A stretch of 64,000 nucleotides of DNA. Origin: Datisca glomerata (taxonomy: Eukaryota > Streptophyta > Magnoliopsida > Cucurbitales > Datiscaceae). Both the position numbers and the translations under genes were made by a program. Location of the stretch: assembly GCA_003255025.1 (NCBI GenBank), contig QANY01013337.1, positions 932,237-996,236 of the forward strand. The letters run 5' to 3'. Shown here one piece after another: positions 12,431 to 23,933 of this stretch. Under the pieces are notes generated by a model. The model worked only from the letters and a program-made list of their open reading frames with translations. It searched no databases and was not told the origin of the DNA. Numbering within the stretch: the stretch's first letter is position 1; each line of letters opens with the position of its first letter.

Positions 12431-13752
12431 TGTTGATGGTCAAATCTCGAGGTGAGATTACGTCAGTAATGTGTTCACTCCATTTTGTTCTTCACACCTG
12501 TAATAAAGTGAATGTAAAGTAGTAGATCAAGGCGAGGGGAGTGGTATCATTTTTTACCCCTTTAAAGTTTAAGTCAGTAAATAGATAGAGAAGAGTAAAT
12601 TAGAGAGTTGATTGAAAGTTTGTTGCATTTTTGACATGACTTAATGAATCTCATTACCTCCCTTTTTATAGTGTTATTTCGGGTAGCTAGATAGTTGGGG
12701 TAGGGCTACAACAAGTATGGACCATAGTGCACCCCTCCAATGAGGTGATGTCATGGAATAATATCCAGCCCTGGGCCTTTCCACTCCTTGGACTTAGATA
12801 AAATATAGAGTTCACTTGCCCTCAGTTTCGGTTCATTGAAGACGACAGTCTCCTATTACTTGGACTTCTGCACTAGGACTCATCTAGTCCTTGGTTTTGT
12901 GCATTTAAGGATGAGATTCATCCTCGGGTCTAAGGGACCTCATCCGTTGGGACCTTGTCTTTGGGATTGTACGGACTCCGTCCTCAGGTCTGTGGATGAC
13001 CCCGTCCCTAGGTCCGTTGGCGACCTCATTCTGGGGTGCTTGGGGAACCTCATCCTGGGGTGCTTGGTGATCTCATCGTCGTTGGGTCTAGGGGGACCTC
13101 ATCTTCGGGTGCAAGGGGACCTCGTCCTCCGGTGTAAGGGGACCTCGTCCTCAGGTACTTGAGGATCTCGCCCTCGGGTCCAAGGGAGACATCGGTCTCG
13201 AGTTCAAGGGAGACCTTATCCTCGGGTGCTTGAAGCACTCGTACTCGGGCCATAAGGAACTCATCCTTGGGTGCTTGAGGAGCTCGTCCTCGGTCCAATG
13301 GGAGCTCATCCTCCGGCCTAAGGGGACCTCATCTTTGGGTCCAAGGGGGACCTCGTCCTCGAATGCTTTGAGACATTGACCTCAAGTCCAAAGGGACTTC
13401 GTTCTTGGGTCCAATGGGACCTCATCCTTGGGTGCTTGTAGACCTCATCCTATGGTACTTTGAGACATTGTCCTCGGGTGCTTGGGGATCTAGACAGGTC
13501 AATGGGGACCTTGTCCTCAGGTCCAGGGGACTTTGTCCTCGGCTCTAGGGTGACCTCTTTGTCGGGTCTATGGGGATCTCATCATCAGTGATTTCACACT
13601 AGTTGAAGTAGTGCTCATCGCTTGGTGATTCTTGGAGTTCATTCCATATGATATCACTTAGGGTCATATTCTGGATGACGCTAAATCTAAGTAATTTCGG
13701 ATGAGGTTATCTTAGATGAACATGAGAAAGCACACTAATTTTGGGTCTAACA
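12431..13752 (-). mobile_element. Solo LTR of a Ty3/gypsy-type retrotransposon, minus strand
   Basis: On the minus strand the segment begins TGTTAGACCC at 13752 and ends gaccatcaaca at 12431, as a plant gypsy LTR does. A TATA box (cactataaaaagg) lies at about 12661-12672, followed by R/U5-like text (ttactgacttaaac, then gtgaacacattactgacg). Flanks are aagct (12426-12430) and aagtt (13753-13757), a 5-bp target duplication with one mismatch. No internal domain follows, so it is probably a solo LTR left by recombination between two LTRs. Its upstream (U3) part carries the minisatellite at 12905-13590. Confidence 0.75.
12905..13590. repeat. GC-rich minisatellite, units of about 24-26 bp
   Basis: About 25 imperfect copies of a unit like gacctcatcctcgggtgcttg (plus strand), with variants ending gtccaaggg. 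The array is strikingly GC-rich in AT-rich surroundings and lies within the U3 part of the solo LTR. Open frames crossing it on both strands (12836-13162 plus, 13050-13298 minus) reflect the repeat period, not genes. Confidence 0.85.
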
Positions 13753-14999
13753 AAGTTAATTTAGAATTATTTTACGATAAAAAAATAGAGAATTCAAAAA
13801 GTAGAGCAATTCAATAAAATTATATATTTTATAAATACAATTGTCATAGATTATTTTAACATCAATAAATCAAAATGCTCCTTTGATCACGAAGGGGGAG
13901 TTTGCATACTTAATTATTTCAATTCATAAACACATGTTTTTAGCTAATTAATTGTGAAAGATAATAACTAACCGTTGGTAAACTTGATTAAAGATATTGA
14001 TTGTTATACAAACAGAACAGTGAAACTTGATTAAAGAGGACAAGGGAAAGTTGACGTGAGCCAGTGATAATAAATAAATCTCAGCAAAAAGATTCTTTAA
14101 TCCAAGACCGTACGATCTTACAATAATATCGGAGATTCCCAATCATCCATCACCCAACAAAAAAAAACATCCCATTACGCAAAAGAAATGCAGATTTTGG
14201 TCCTACTGTATCTTCTGTTCAGAACTCCATTTACGGCCTACAATAATATCAGAGCAAGAATCTCACTGTTCATCACCATATCATATCTTCTCTCTAACTA
14301 TTTATCTTTCTCTCTCATCACTCATTACTCACTGAGAAAAAGAAGAAGCTCTTAGCCATTGCCCTAGCTGTACAGTTTATGTACAGTTACTACTACTGCA
14401 CACCCAAACCCCAAACCTCGTGAAAATTGGCAATCTATATATCTACATGAGAGAGAGAGAGGGAGGAGCAACAAGACCACGTGAAAGTGACAATTATTTT
14501 ACTGCAATTGTCCTTAGTTATGTCACTCTCAGATAGAAAAAGGAAGACTGAAAGAGGAGGCAATTAACTGACGGGCTTTGAGTGTTCACATAGCTTTGTT
14601 GGTAGGTTTTTAGTATAGGCAGAGAATAGACTTTAGACTAGAGTGTCCTTTATTTTTTATTTGGTTGACAGACTGCAACCATAAAGTTTTTCATAAAAGA
14701 TTTTTGAAGGAACAACGAAGTTATGTCCCAACCAAGTTGGTTTTAGTTCTGTCTTTTTATCTAAGGTCTTTTTCCTTGGTTACGTCGGTCGCTAGCTGTT
14801 GGAGTATTAATTCCTTCCAAAAGTTTCAACTTTGTTTTATGTGTAATTTAATTCTGATATTGATTGTTATATAACCTAAATTTTAATCCATTCATTAAGG
14901 TGCTAGGATAATTAATGGTAGCCATAAAGACAAATCTGTCAATAATGGTTGCCACAAAGACAAATATCACTAGATGGGGACAAACTTGAGAGTATCCAT
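13753..14999. other. Intergenic stretch, nothing identified
   Basis: AT-rich with a pyrimidine-rich patch at about 14275-14330 and a GA run at about 14450-14465. The string acaataatatc occurs twice (about 14120 and 14241). I see no gene. Confidence 0.45.
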
Positions 15000-17900
15000 A
15001 ATGACTTAGTAAATAACCAGCATACACAATTATTCTATCCTTGGAGAAGGAGGTCTTAAAGAGTCATTGAACTTTAAAATGTTGAGGAGAGCTTCTATAA
15101 ACAAAAATCTAGGATTTAGTGACTCAATTTAGGGGATCAAAATACTTCCTTTTTCTTCTAGAGCATGAAGAAGAGCAGGATCAAGTCCAAAATCTCTCAC
15201 ATTGTGGACCTGCACTATCATTTCAATCCCAGAAGAGATTAACAAGCACATTGTACAATATTACACTAATCTCCTAGGTTCCCCAAACCCTCTTATTGAT
15301 CTAAATTGGAACATCCTGGAATGTGCCCTTCCCAGGAAGCTTAGTGAGGAACATGCAAGCCTTCTTTCAGCCTCACTCTTAGAGGAAGATGTTAGGTTGA
15401 CTATCTTTAGCATGAGGAATGACAAGGCCCCATGTCCTGATGGGTTTTCAACTGGGTTCTTCAAAGCGTCATGGCATATTGTGGGTCAGGATGCAACTAA
15501 GGTAGTGTTGGATTCTTTCAATCTAGTCAGCTATTAAAGGAAGTGAACTCTATGACCATCTCCTTGATCTCAAAATTCCAAACCCCTTTTCTGTGGGGGA
15601 TTTCAGACCAATCTAATGTTGTAATGTTCTTTATAAGTGCATTACAAAGATCTTAACTAAAAGAAAAATCACTCACTCAAGCCTCATTTCTCAGAACCAA
15701 AATTCCAAACCCCTAGGAGAAGATTAGTTGATAACATATTTTTATCTCGAGATCTGCTCAAAAGCTATCATAGAACCCTGGTATGCCAAGATGCGCCCTT
15801 AAGGTTGATCTAAACAAAGCCTGTGATGATGTTAACTGGATCCTTATTGGGAAAGCCCTTCAATGCCTCAACTTTTCTGACCCATTCATTTATTGGGTCA
15901 TGGAGTGTGTCTCATCACCCTCATACTCTATGAAGATAAATGGAGAACTCCATGGTTACTTTAAGGGAGCTAAATGCATTAGGCAAATGGACCTCATCTC
16001 CCTATACCTATTTGTTATTATCATGGAAGTCCTATCCGGGATTCTTAATTTTGTTGCCAAGCATACCGACTTCCAATACCATTGGAGATGTGAGCAATTG
16101 AACCTGGTAAACCTGTGCTTTACAGATGACCTACTCATCCTTTGTAGATGAACAAAGAGTCCATCTTGATGATCAAAGACAGTCATGAAATATTTCAAAG
16201 CCTCTATGGCTTGCAATCAAATATCCATAAGAGTAAAAAAAATTTATCAGGGGTTGATGAGGACATTACTTTAGCCATTCATGAGATCATGAGGTTTCTT
16301 GAATGCCAACTACATGTGAGGTACCTGGAAATGTTCCTAACCACAACTAAACTAGGTAAGGATGATTGTGACTCTGGTGGAGAGAATCATCGCTAGGATC
16401 AGGTTTTGGGACTCAAAATACTTATCCCATGCTAAGAGGTTGCAACTGATTAAAGCTGTACTCTTAGCAATGTTTCAATTCTAGGCGGGACTATTTATTT
16501 TGGCTAAGACGGTGGTTAAAAAGGCTCAAGACCTTCTCAGGAACTTCTTGTGGAATGGAAATGAGACTGAATTTATAGCGGCCGAGGTGGCATGATCTGA
16601 CTTATGCTGTGAGAGAGACCAAGGTGGACTGGGTACTAAAGATTTATTGCTCTCCAATGAAGTGGCTGTGGTGAAGCACTTATGGTTCCTAGTTTGCACT
16701 TCAAAGAAGTCTCTTTGGAAAGACTGGTGCAAGCTCTTCCTAATAAAAAAGAGTTCCATTTTCTTGGTGAAGATCCCACCTAACCCCTCATGGATTTGGA
16801 GAAAGTTTCTCAAACTTAAGGAGAAGTTCTTACCCAAGTGTTCTGTAAGGATTGGATATGGATCTCCAGTGAACCTTTTAACTAATAGATGGTACCCCTT
16901 GGACATCCTACTGCCAATATATGGCCATAGAATTCTGTCAATAACAGAATGGTGCATTAAGTCTAAAGTTAATGAGGTCATTCATATTGATATGTGGGTC
17001 TGGCCTTCTACAAGGTGAGGATGGATGTGGAGATCAGGAACACTCTTTTACCCCTTCCTATCCCTTCTAACCCAGAAATTTGGAGCTGGTCTGCCAGCCC
17101 CAATGGATGATTCTCCTCTAACCACACCTACATGTATTTTGATCCACACAAAGATAAATTCAGATGGGCTAGGCTTATTTGGTTTAAATATCACATTCCA
17201 AGGTGTAGTTTTATCTCATTGTTGGCCATCATTGATAAACTGGCCACCATATAGAGGATTGAACAATGGAATATTAATGGTTCTAATGCACCCTATGATT
17301 GTTTCTTTTGTGCGGGGTGCCCTGAGACTAGCTCCCATCAATTTATTGAATGTGAATATGCTAAATATGTGCGGGACAACCTCATAGATAAATGTAAGCT
17401 AGTTTGTAAAGCAAATAGCTAGACTCAATTTATCTCTTGCTCTTAGTTTGGAGTAAGGGGAATGGCCTTAGGGCATCTCTTTTGAGAATTATCTTCACCT
17501 TCTTCATTTACTACATGTGGAGGAAGAGGAACTCCAGGGTGTTTGAAGGTAGGTTGAGAGATAAAACGGTAATCATCAAACTGATCTCTCAAAATTTAAA
17601 GGCTAGGCTCTCTAGACCCAAGTGTTTCAAAGAAGACTAAATTGGCATGTTGGTGGTAGTAGCTTAGGAGATGGACTTAAATATCTTTATGTAACTTCTC
17701 ATTGTTTTTCACTTGTAAATATAGGTCTAACATATAAAGACCCTTTGTGTGTATGTATCTTTAAGTTGTGATAATCTATAATTTTAAGGTCTGACTTATA
17801 TAGACCTCCCACTCATTCCCTTCTCTATCTTTCCTTGCTTCCTACGTTTGCATTGGAATTCAAGCTCCTATCCTACCTAGGTGGTGATCATTGGTTGAAT

Positions 17901-18292
17901 ACGGGCATGCATAAGGGCGTAGGGGCGTAGGGTCGTAGTTCTTTTTTTGATGCTTGATACATGCATGCATGCACATACGTTGGACATTATTAAGCGTGAC
18001 CTACGCGATAAACTAGTACGCAACTTATAGGGATTTTTAACCATGGGTCCTTCTAATGTCACATGTCATGATTTTCTTTAGCCCTTAGGTGTTGCGTTGT
18101 CCTATGGGTTGGTTTTTTGGAGTCGATTGTGTTGGCCATTTCTTTCTATGGTGTTGAATTAAGATGACTTAGGAACATAGACACATTGTTTGTAAATGCT
18201 TTATATTACAAATTTTGTATCTCCCTGGAGCATGCCCCTTGTATTTGTATAATTAGCTTCTCGGTTTATGTACTTTTCATTTACCGAAAAAA
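15000..18292 (+). mobile_element. 5'-truncated L1-type LINE retrotransposon, plus strand, degenerate
   Basis: From about 15000 the translated fragments follow plant LINE ORF2 in order: the linker before the reverse transcriptase, NDKAPCPDGFSTGFF (about 15418-15462), the reverse transcriptase palm with KVDLNKACDDVNW (about 15800) and FTDDLL (about 16120), the thumb/connection region, and a zf-RVT-like cysteine/histidine region at about 17280-17370. The 3' UTR ends in cccttgtatttgt and a short A run at about 18284-18292. Several frameshifts and stops break the frame and there is no endonuclease domain upstream, so it is a dead, 5'-truncated copy. Confidence 0.85.
15202..17640 (+). pseudogene. 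LINE ORF2 remnant (reverse transcriptase and zf-RVT region)
   Basis: Open pieces at 15202-15537, 15783-16151, 16148-16396, 16647-17018, 17025-17387 and 17437-17640 are parts of one former polyprotein in shifting frames. The active-site box, usually F/YADD, reads FTDD, so the second position is changed although both aspartates remain. The piece at 15783-16151 has the IRQMDLISLYLF motif in place of the usual RQGDPISPYLF. It would have reverse-transcribed LINE RNA at the target site; it cannot make an intact protein now. Confidence 0.85.
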
Positions 18293-18681
18293 ATCTATCA
18301 AACATTTTTGTCACATGTCCATGTTGAATGAAGAAATGAACCTAAAAGTAATAACAAGAAATGGATAGTTAAAAATATAAACTTGACATGTGTTATCTAG
18401 CTAGTTAAATCAAATATATACAACGATCAAGTTAAGTCATTACATCATCATCAAAGTATTAAAAGAGAGCATGAAAGCAACAATGTGAATTGTTTGTGCT
18501 ATGTATATAGTTGGACATGATAGATATGGAAAGATCTTCCCAAAATCAATCTTCAATGATTAAATTGAATTTAGAAAAGATAGGCATGATCCAATTATTT
18601 CTTCATGTATCTCTTTAGGGTATGCATAATCAGTTCGATCCTATTTTTAGTAAAAATTTGAAATGAACTGAAATCACGATC
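18293..18681. other. Short AT-rich spacer between LINE and copia element
   Basis: Nothing recognised between the LINE tail and the left target duplication of the copia composite. Confidence 0.4.
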
Positions 18682-18686
18682 TTATC

Positions 18687-19030
18687 TGTTGGACATAGTG
18701 TCCTCAAAATATATGTTTAGATATTTTTAATATGAAATTAATGAAATTATATTTTTTTGATAATTGTTCTTTTAGATTATTGTTGAATAATTTATATATA
18801 AATATATAAAAATTTCATATTTATTAATGAGACTATGATATTGTATAAGCATGAGAGAATTAAGATCATAGATAATTAATAAACTAGTCCACAACATATT
18901 AAAGTATGTAATCTTTAATGAATGGTCGCTAGTACGGTTCACTAAGTATTTTGAACGCATGTGATCTAGATCTAGATCACTGATGTAAATAGATATCTTA
19001 GTTAAGATACTTTATATAATTAGATTATAT
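18687..19030 (+). repeat. Left LTR of the copia composite, truncated to its first ~345 bp
   Basis: Begins TGTTGGACATAG and aligns with the start of the LTR at 28297. After about 345 bp, near ttagattatatagg, the sequence jumps into internal sequence equivalent to about 25795, just before the integrase part. The rest of the LTR, the primer-binding site and gag are missing. Confidence 0.8.
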
Positions 19031-20984
19031 AGGATTGAACCGAAGTGTATATGCTTAAACTAACTGAACGTGCATTAAATAGATCAAAATTGTTTAATGT
19101 AGCAAATCCTAAAAGTAACAAATGACAAAGAATTTCTCATGATGATGATATGTATCTATGACATCTTAGGTTGGAATATATTAATCCAGATAGATTAAAC
19201 CGGTTAACAAAGAATGGTGCTTCGAGAGAACTAAAAGTTGAGACTCTTCTAGTTTGTGAATATTGTCTAGAAGGTAAAATGACCAAGAGACATTTAGGTG
19301 AAAATGGCCAAAGAGCTAAAGAAACACTTGAGCTAGTACATAGTGATATCTGTGGACCGATCAATGTACAAATTGGAGGTGGGTACGAATAATTTGTCAC
19401 ATTTATTGACGATTACTCTAGATATGATTATACTTACCTAATGCATAGTAAGTCTCAAACTTTTGAAAAGTTTAAAGACTACAAAGTTGAAGCTAAAAAG
19501 TAATTAGTTAAATCTTTGAAAACACTTCGATCGGATTGTGGTGGTGAATACTTAGATTTAGAATTTAAGGATACCTACTAGAGTATGTCATTCTATCACA
19601 ACTCACAACACCTGGAACGCCACAGCAAAATGGTGTTTCAGAAAGGAGAAACCGAACCCTATTGAATATGGTTAGGTCGATGTTAAACTACTCATCACTA
19701 CCACTCAAATTTTGGGGATATGCACTTCAAATGGCAATCTACATTTTGAATGTAATGCCTTCTAAGTATGTAAGCAAGACACTTTTAGAGTTATGGAATG
19801 ACTCCAAATCTAGTTTACGTCATTTTTGTCTATGGGGGTATCCAACTCATGTTCTCAGACCCAAGACTGGAGAGTTAGACTCAAGATTTGTAGTGTGCAT
19901 ATTTGTTGGTTATGCTCTAGAAACAAGAAGTGGATACTTTTACAGTCACAATGATCAAAAGGTGTTTGTAACGACAAATACCACTTTCCTTCAACATGAC
20001 TATATGAAAAACTACAAACCTCAGAGTAAAGTAGTTTTTGAAGAATTAGCATCCGATGAGATCATGCCACCTTTATCATTAACTGATAAATGAAAAACCA
20101 CAAAACCATTGTTCTTGTTCAGGAAACTCTAGTGTAACGTCGCAGTGGGAGGGTTGTAAGACAACCAATTCGCTATGAATTAGAGGCATGTGTGCAAGTG
20201 TCCGACACTAATAAGGATGATCCATTAACCTTTAAAGAGGCGACAGAAGATCCTGAAAAGGAGAAATGGCAAGATGCCATAAACCAATAAATGAAATCGA
20301 TGTATTCCAATTCTGTATGTGAACTTGTAGATCCACCTGAAGATATCAGGCCCATTGGGTGTAAATGTTTTCAAGAAGAAAAGAGGTGCAAATGGGAAAG
20401 TAGAGACTTTCCAAGCCTTGCTGGTAGCGAAAGGCTATACACAAAGGGAATGAGTGGATTATGAAGAGACATTCTCCCCATTGCCATGCTAAAATTCATT
20501 CGCATCCTTTTATCCATAGCCGCTAGTTTAGACTATGAAATATGACAAATGAATGTCAAGATAGCTTTTCTGAGTGGCTCTCTTAAAGAGAGCATCAATA
20601 TGATGCAACCAGAAGGGTTCGTGCAAAAGGGGCAAGAGTATAAAATATGTAAAAATCTATTAATGGATTAAAACAAGCATCAAGATCTTGAAACTTATCT
20701 TTGATGAAATTATTAAATTGTATGGCTTTGAGTAAAATGTTGACGAAGCTTGTGTTTATAAATACATCAAAGATAAGATAATAATTTTTTAGTTCTTTAT
20801 GTAGATGATATTCTACTAATTGAGAATGATGTAGAAATTTTGTCGAAAGTAAAGAAGTTGTTAGTTGAGAAATTTCAAATGAAAGATTTAGGAGAGGCAA
20901 GATATGTTCTAGGCATCCAAATCTTAAGGGATAGAAAGAACAAGCTCTTTATGTAGATGATATTCTACTCATTGAGAATAATGT
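19031..20984 (+). pseudogene. Copia pol remnant 1 (pre-integrase, integrase, reverse transcriptase)
   Basis: Open fragments at 19171-19392 (pre-integrase and start of the integrase core; CEYCLEGK, LVHSDICGP) and 19662-20093 (end of the integrase core and beyond; MVRSMLNYSSLP, LKFWGYA) are followed by reverse transcriptase fragments to about 20960. They parallel 25800-27740 in the second unit. The integrase core is interrupted near 19390 and 19500. At 20945-20980 a short piece with the YVDD coding region (tatgtagatgatattctac) occurs a second time and then joins directly to the next LTR, a rearrangement scar. RNase H is absent. Confidence 0.85.
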
Positions 20985-23046
20985 ATAATTGTTCTTTTAA
21001 ATTATTGTAGAATAATTTATATATAAATATATGAAAATTTCATATTCATTAATGAGACTATGATCTTGTATAAGTACGAGAAGATTAAGATCATAGACAA
21101 TGAATAAAATAGTCCGCAATATATTAAAATATGAAATCTTTAATGAATGACTGCTAGTACGGTTCACTAAGTATTTTGAATGCATATGATCTAGATCCAG
21201 ATCACTGATGTTGATAGCACCTTAGTGAATGTACTTTATATAATTAGATTATATAAGACTGGACCGATGTGGATTAATATCTTTATTAATTTACCGTTTA
21301 CCATAAAGATTTAATAGACATCAAAACTGATGATCATATGTAGATCAGTCTGAATCATGAGTAGTCATGAACTCATATGCATGTCTACTGGATCATTTGA
21401 TTCGCTCGTTAAAGTTTATTTGTAAAACAGACTAGTGATTTTTGTTTTCGAGATTCACTGATATGAATGACTGGGAATATGATTTTACAAGATTTGGAAT
21501 CTAAGCTTTCCTAATGGATCATATATTGGTTCCCTTAAGTGTTAATTTTAGAACTGAATGATTTTTTAGCTTAAATTTATAATACGATTATAAATTGACC
21601 ATTCACTAGTGAATTAATGGTACTTAAGGATCAAGTAGTAATTAAAAATGTAAAATGATAATTTGACCAGTTCTAATTTACGAACCAATAATTAGGAATA
21701 GAACTATATGAAGTGATTATATCAATGGACTACACAAGATTACTATGTAAATATATATTATAATTACTAAGATTGTAATTCTATATTTATAGTGGAATAA
21801 TAATGGAATTAATAAATAAGATTAAAATTAAAGAATTTAATTAATAATATGATTTAATGAAGCTTAAAATTATGGGTCCATGGCCCACGAGTCACCTCTG
21901 TACTACACAGTCTAGGGTGTGAATATTTCAGGACATGAGAAAATGACTAGCTGGTATAAGGAATTAAATTTCTGAGGTAAATATATAATTATGAGATAAT
22001 TATGTGATATTAATTAATTAAGAATTAACTATTAATATTATTTATTGTAATTTTATAATATCGATTAATTTAATGTTAATCGATTAATGAGACAAAATAT
22101 TTGATTTATGAAATTAAATAATATTAAATCATTATGAGATAATGATTTGATTTGTTTTATCTAATCCGTTAATTAATAGATTGAACATTTATCTAATTAA
22201 TATAAATAGTAAATTACAAGATAATTGCCACATTAGACTACTACATGTCAGTCTCTGATGTTTGAATCAGAGATTGACATGAGTTACTGTAGAGCCATGT
22301 GGCACTATAGTGACACGTGGCACTCAGTGGTGCCACACGACTTCACAGTGGTGTCGTGAACCAGCAGTGTCGTGAGATACTACTGATCCACATGGCACAT
22401 TGTTGTGCCATGTGACACTGCAGTGTCGCACTAATTATAGTGGGTCTCATTACAATGGCATCTTAAATAAATAATTTAATATTTTATAATTACCCTAAAA
22501 ATCTAAGGAGCCTTCAACCTAGAATACTAATAATGTTCTATTGACCTCCGAGTGCAATGACTATCCTAAGCTAAGTGAACAATTTGATCGATTAATTGTT
22601 AATCGAAGCTCTGTGAGTACAATTATTCTCTCTCAGAGTTCTGTCTCAAATAATCATTCTTTAAAATCTCTAGATCTCATGTGTTGAGTACATCTAGAGA
22701 TAGAAAAGTGTCTTTGTTATATTTTACGTGCCCACACACGTCCTAGTGTATTTGAGGATTGGCTTGGAAGATCTTGGTGTGGATCTCGTTGTCCGTCGTT
22801 CGTGGAATCTCCTGTTCTTTATTGGCAAGGACGCTTGATAGACTACAAGAGGTATTATTCATATCTTCGCATGTCTTGAGATTTAATGTATAGTTATATA
22901 ATGGATCCAATCTGAAAAAGTGTTTTTCAATTAAAAAATTTGCATCTTTGAGATATGTGATGATACGATTGTTTATCATTTTATAAATAAATTCAAATTT
23001 TTAAATACACCACGTCTTCCGCTGCGCGTCGCCGTAGATTCTAACA
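20985..23046 (+). repeat. Middle LTR of the copia composite
   Basis: Aligns over about 2.06 kb with 28297-30461 but lacks roughly the first 75 bp. It ends in ctaaca immediately before the primer-binding site, so it acts as the 5' LTR of the right-hand unit. It includes a palindrome-rich block at about 22245-22435. Confidence 0.85.
22245..22435. repeat. Palindrome-rich block within the copia LTR
   Basis: Two 15-base arms, atgtcagtctctgat and atcagagattgacat, pair with one mismatch around a 6-base loop at about 22247-22282. Then come several short palindromes built on gtggcac/gtgccac and cacgtgg. Equivalent blocks occur in the right LTR (about 29690-29875) and, degenerate and inverted, at about 24610-24810 and 36400-36560. 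Confidence 0.7.
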
Positions 23047-23048
23047 AT

Positions 23049-23059
23049 TGGTATCAGAG
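23049..23059 (+). promoter_or_regulatory. Copia primer-binding site (initiator tRNA-Met type)
   Basis: The string tggtatcagag lies 2 bases inside the LTR end. In plant Ty1/copia elements this is complementary to the 3' end of initiator tRNA-Met and primes minus-strand DNA synthesis. It fixes the plus orientation of the right-hand unit. Confidence 0.9.
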
Positions 23060-23063
23060 TAGT

Positions 23064-23067
<4 letters not shown>

Positions 23068-23097
<30 letters not shown>
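23068..23097. repeat. (TA)n microsatellite
   Basis: A run of about 14 TA units just downstream of the primer-binding site. Confidence 0.9.
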
Positions 23098-23099
<2 letters not shown>

Positions 23100-23933
23100 T
23101 AAATGTTGTGTGGATTTATTGTATTATTCATTATATATGTTGATATGTATGAATCAATGGATGGTTATATTTTTTGAATGCATGCATGGATGATCGTTAA
23201 TTGTATGGTGACTTTGGGTTATGCTTTGTTCTTTATTTTTCTTTAGATCTTGTGTAAGCCAATTGGGGAGCATGAATTTTTGAAATGTTTTTTTGAATAT
23301 CATGATGTAATTATTCCGATCGTGAGAGAAGATGAAGAACGCCCGAGACGCATGCGGAGAAGAAAAGGAGTGGAACTCCTTGGAGGAGCTCCGTCATCGG
23401 CGAAGGCGCCGCTAGCCATGAGGGAAGCCGATGGTTGGACCGCCGGCGGAGGTAAGGCAGCGGAGGCGGAGGCGTGAGTGTCCCACTACCACCGCCGGCC
23501 ACAATTGTTGTGACTACCAGGGATGTTTCGCAAAAATCCTGCTACCATGTTGTCCTATCCCTGTGATGCTTCGTGGAAACCCTAATCCTATCTTTTATCC
23601 TTTAATTTTAAAATTAATGTAATTTTAAAAGGATAGTTATCTATTTTAATTTTTTAAAAATTAAAATTAATTGATTGGTTGTGTTTAACCCAAAATTCAT
23701 AGAGTTATTTTAACTATCAATTAATTTAGAATTAATTGATTAGTTAAATAGGAACACATTAATTATAAAAATAGTGAGTGAGAGAAGGTTGACATGTCAA
23801 TGTAACCTATGATCTCCATTATTAATACAATGCTGTGAGATACAATGAGGGTCTCGAGATGATTTTGTTTTCATCCCCCTAAGGAAGGTTTAAAATTGTA
23901 TCAATATCAAGATTGAACTTCTTAAGAAGATTG
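23098..23933 (+). other. Untranslated leader of the copia right-hand unit
   Basis: Sequence between the primer-binding site and the inverted LTR piece. A GC-rich patch at about 23320-23520 gives short open frames on both strands with low-complexity R/A/G content; I regard these as composition effects. The start of gag expected here is not recognisable. Confidence 0.5.

Noticed and set aside
12836..13298. Open frames on both strands across the GC-rich minisatellite
   Set aside because: Explained by the periodic repeat; the repeated residues follow the unit, and both strands are open by composition.
14119..14290. Repeated acaataatatc words considered as a microRNA precursor or element ends
   Set aside because: No extended hairpin and no known microRNA sequence was seen.
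23250..23622. Overlapping open frames with R/A/G-rich products (both strands)
   Set aside because: They lie in the untranslated leader of the copia unit in a GC-rich patch; no known domain, no support as a gene.
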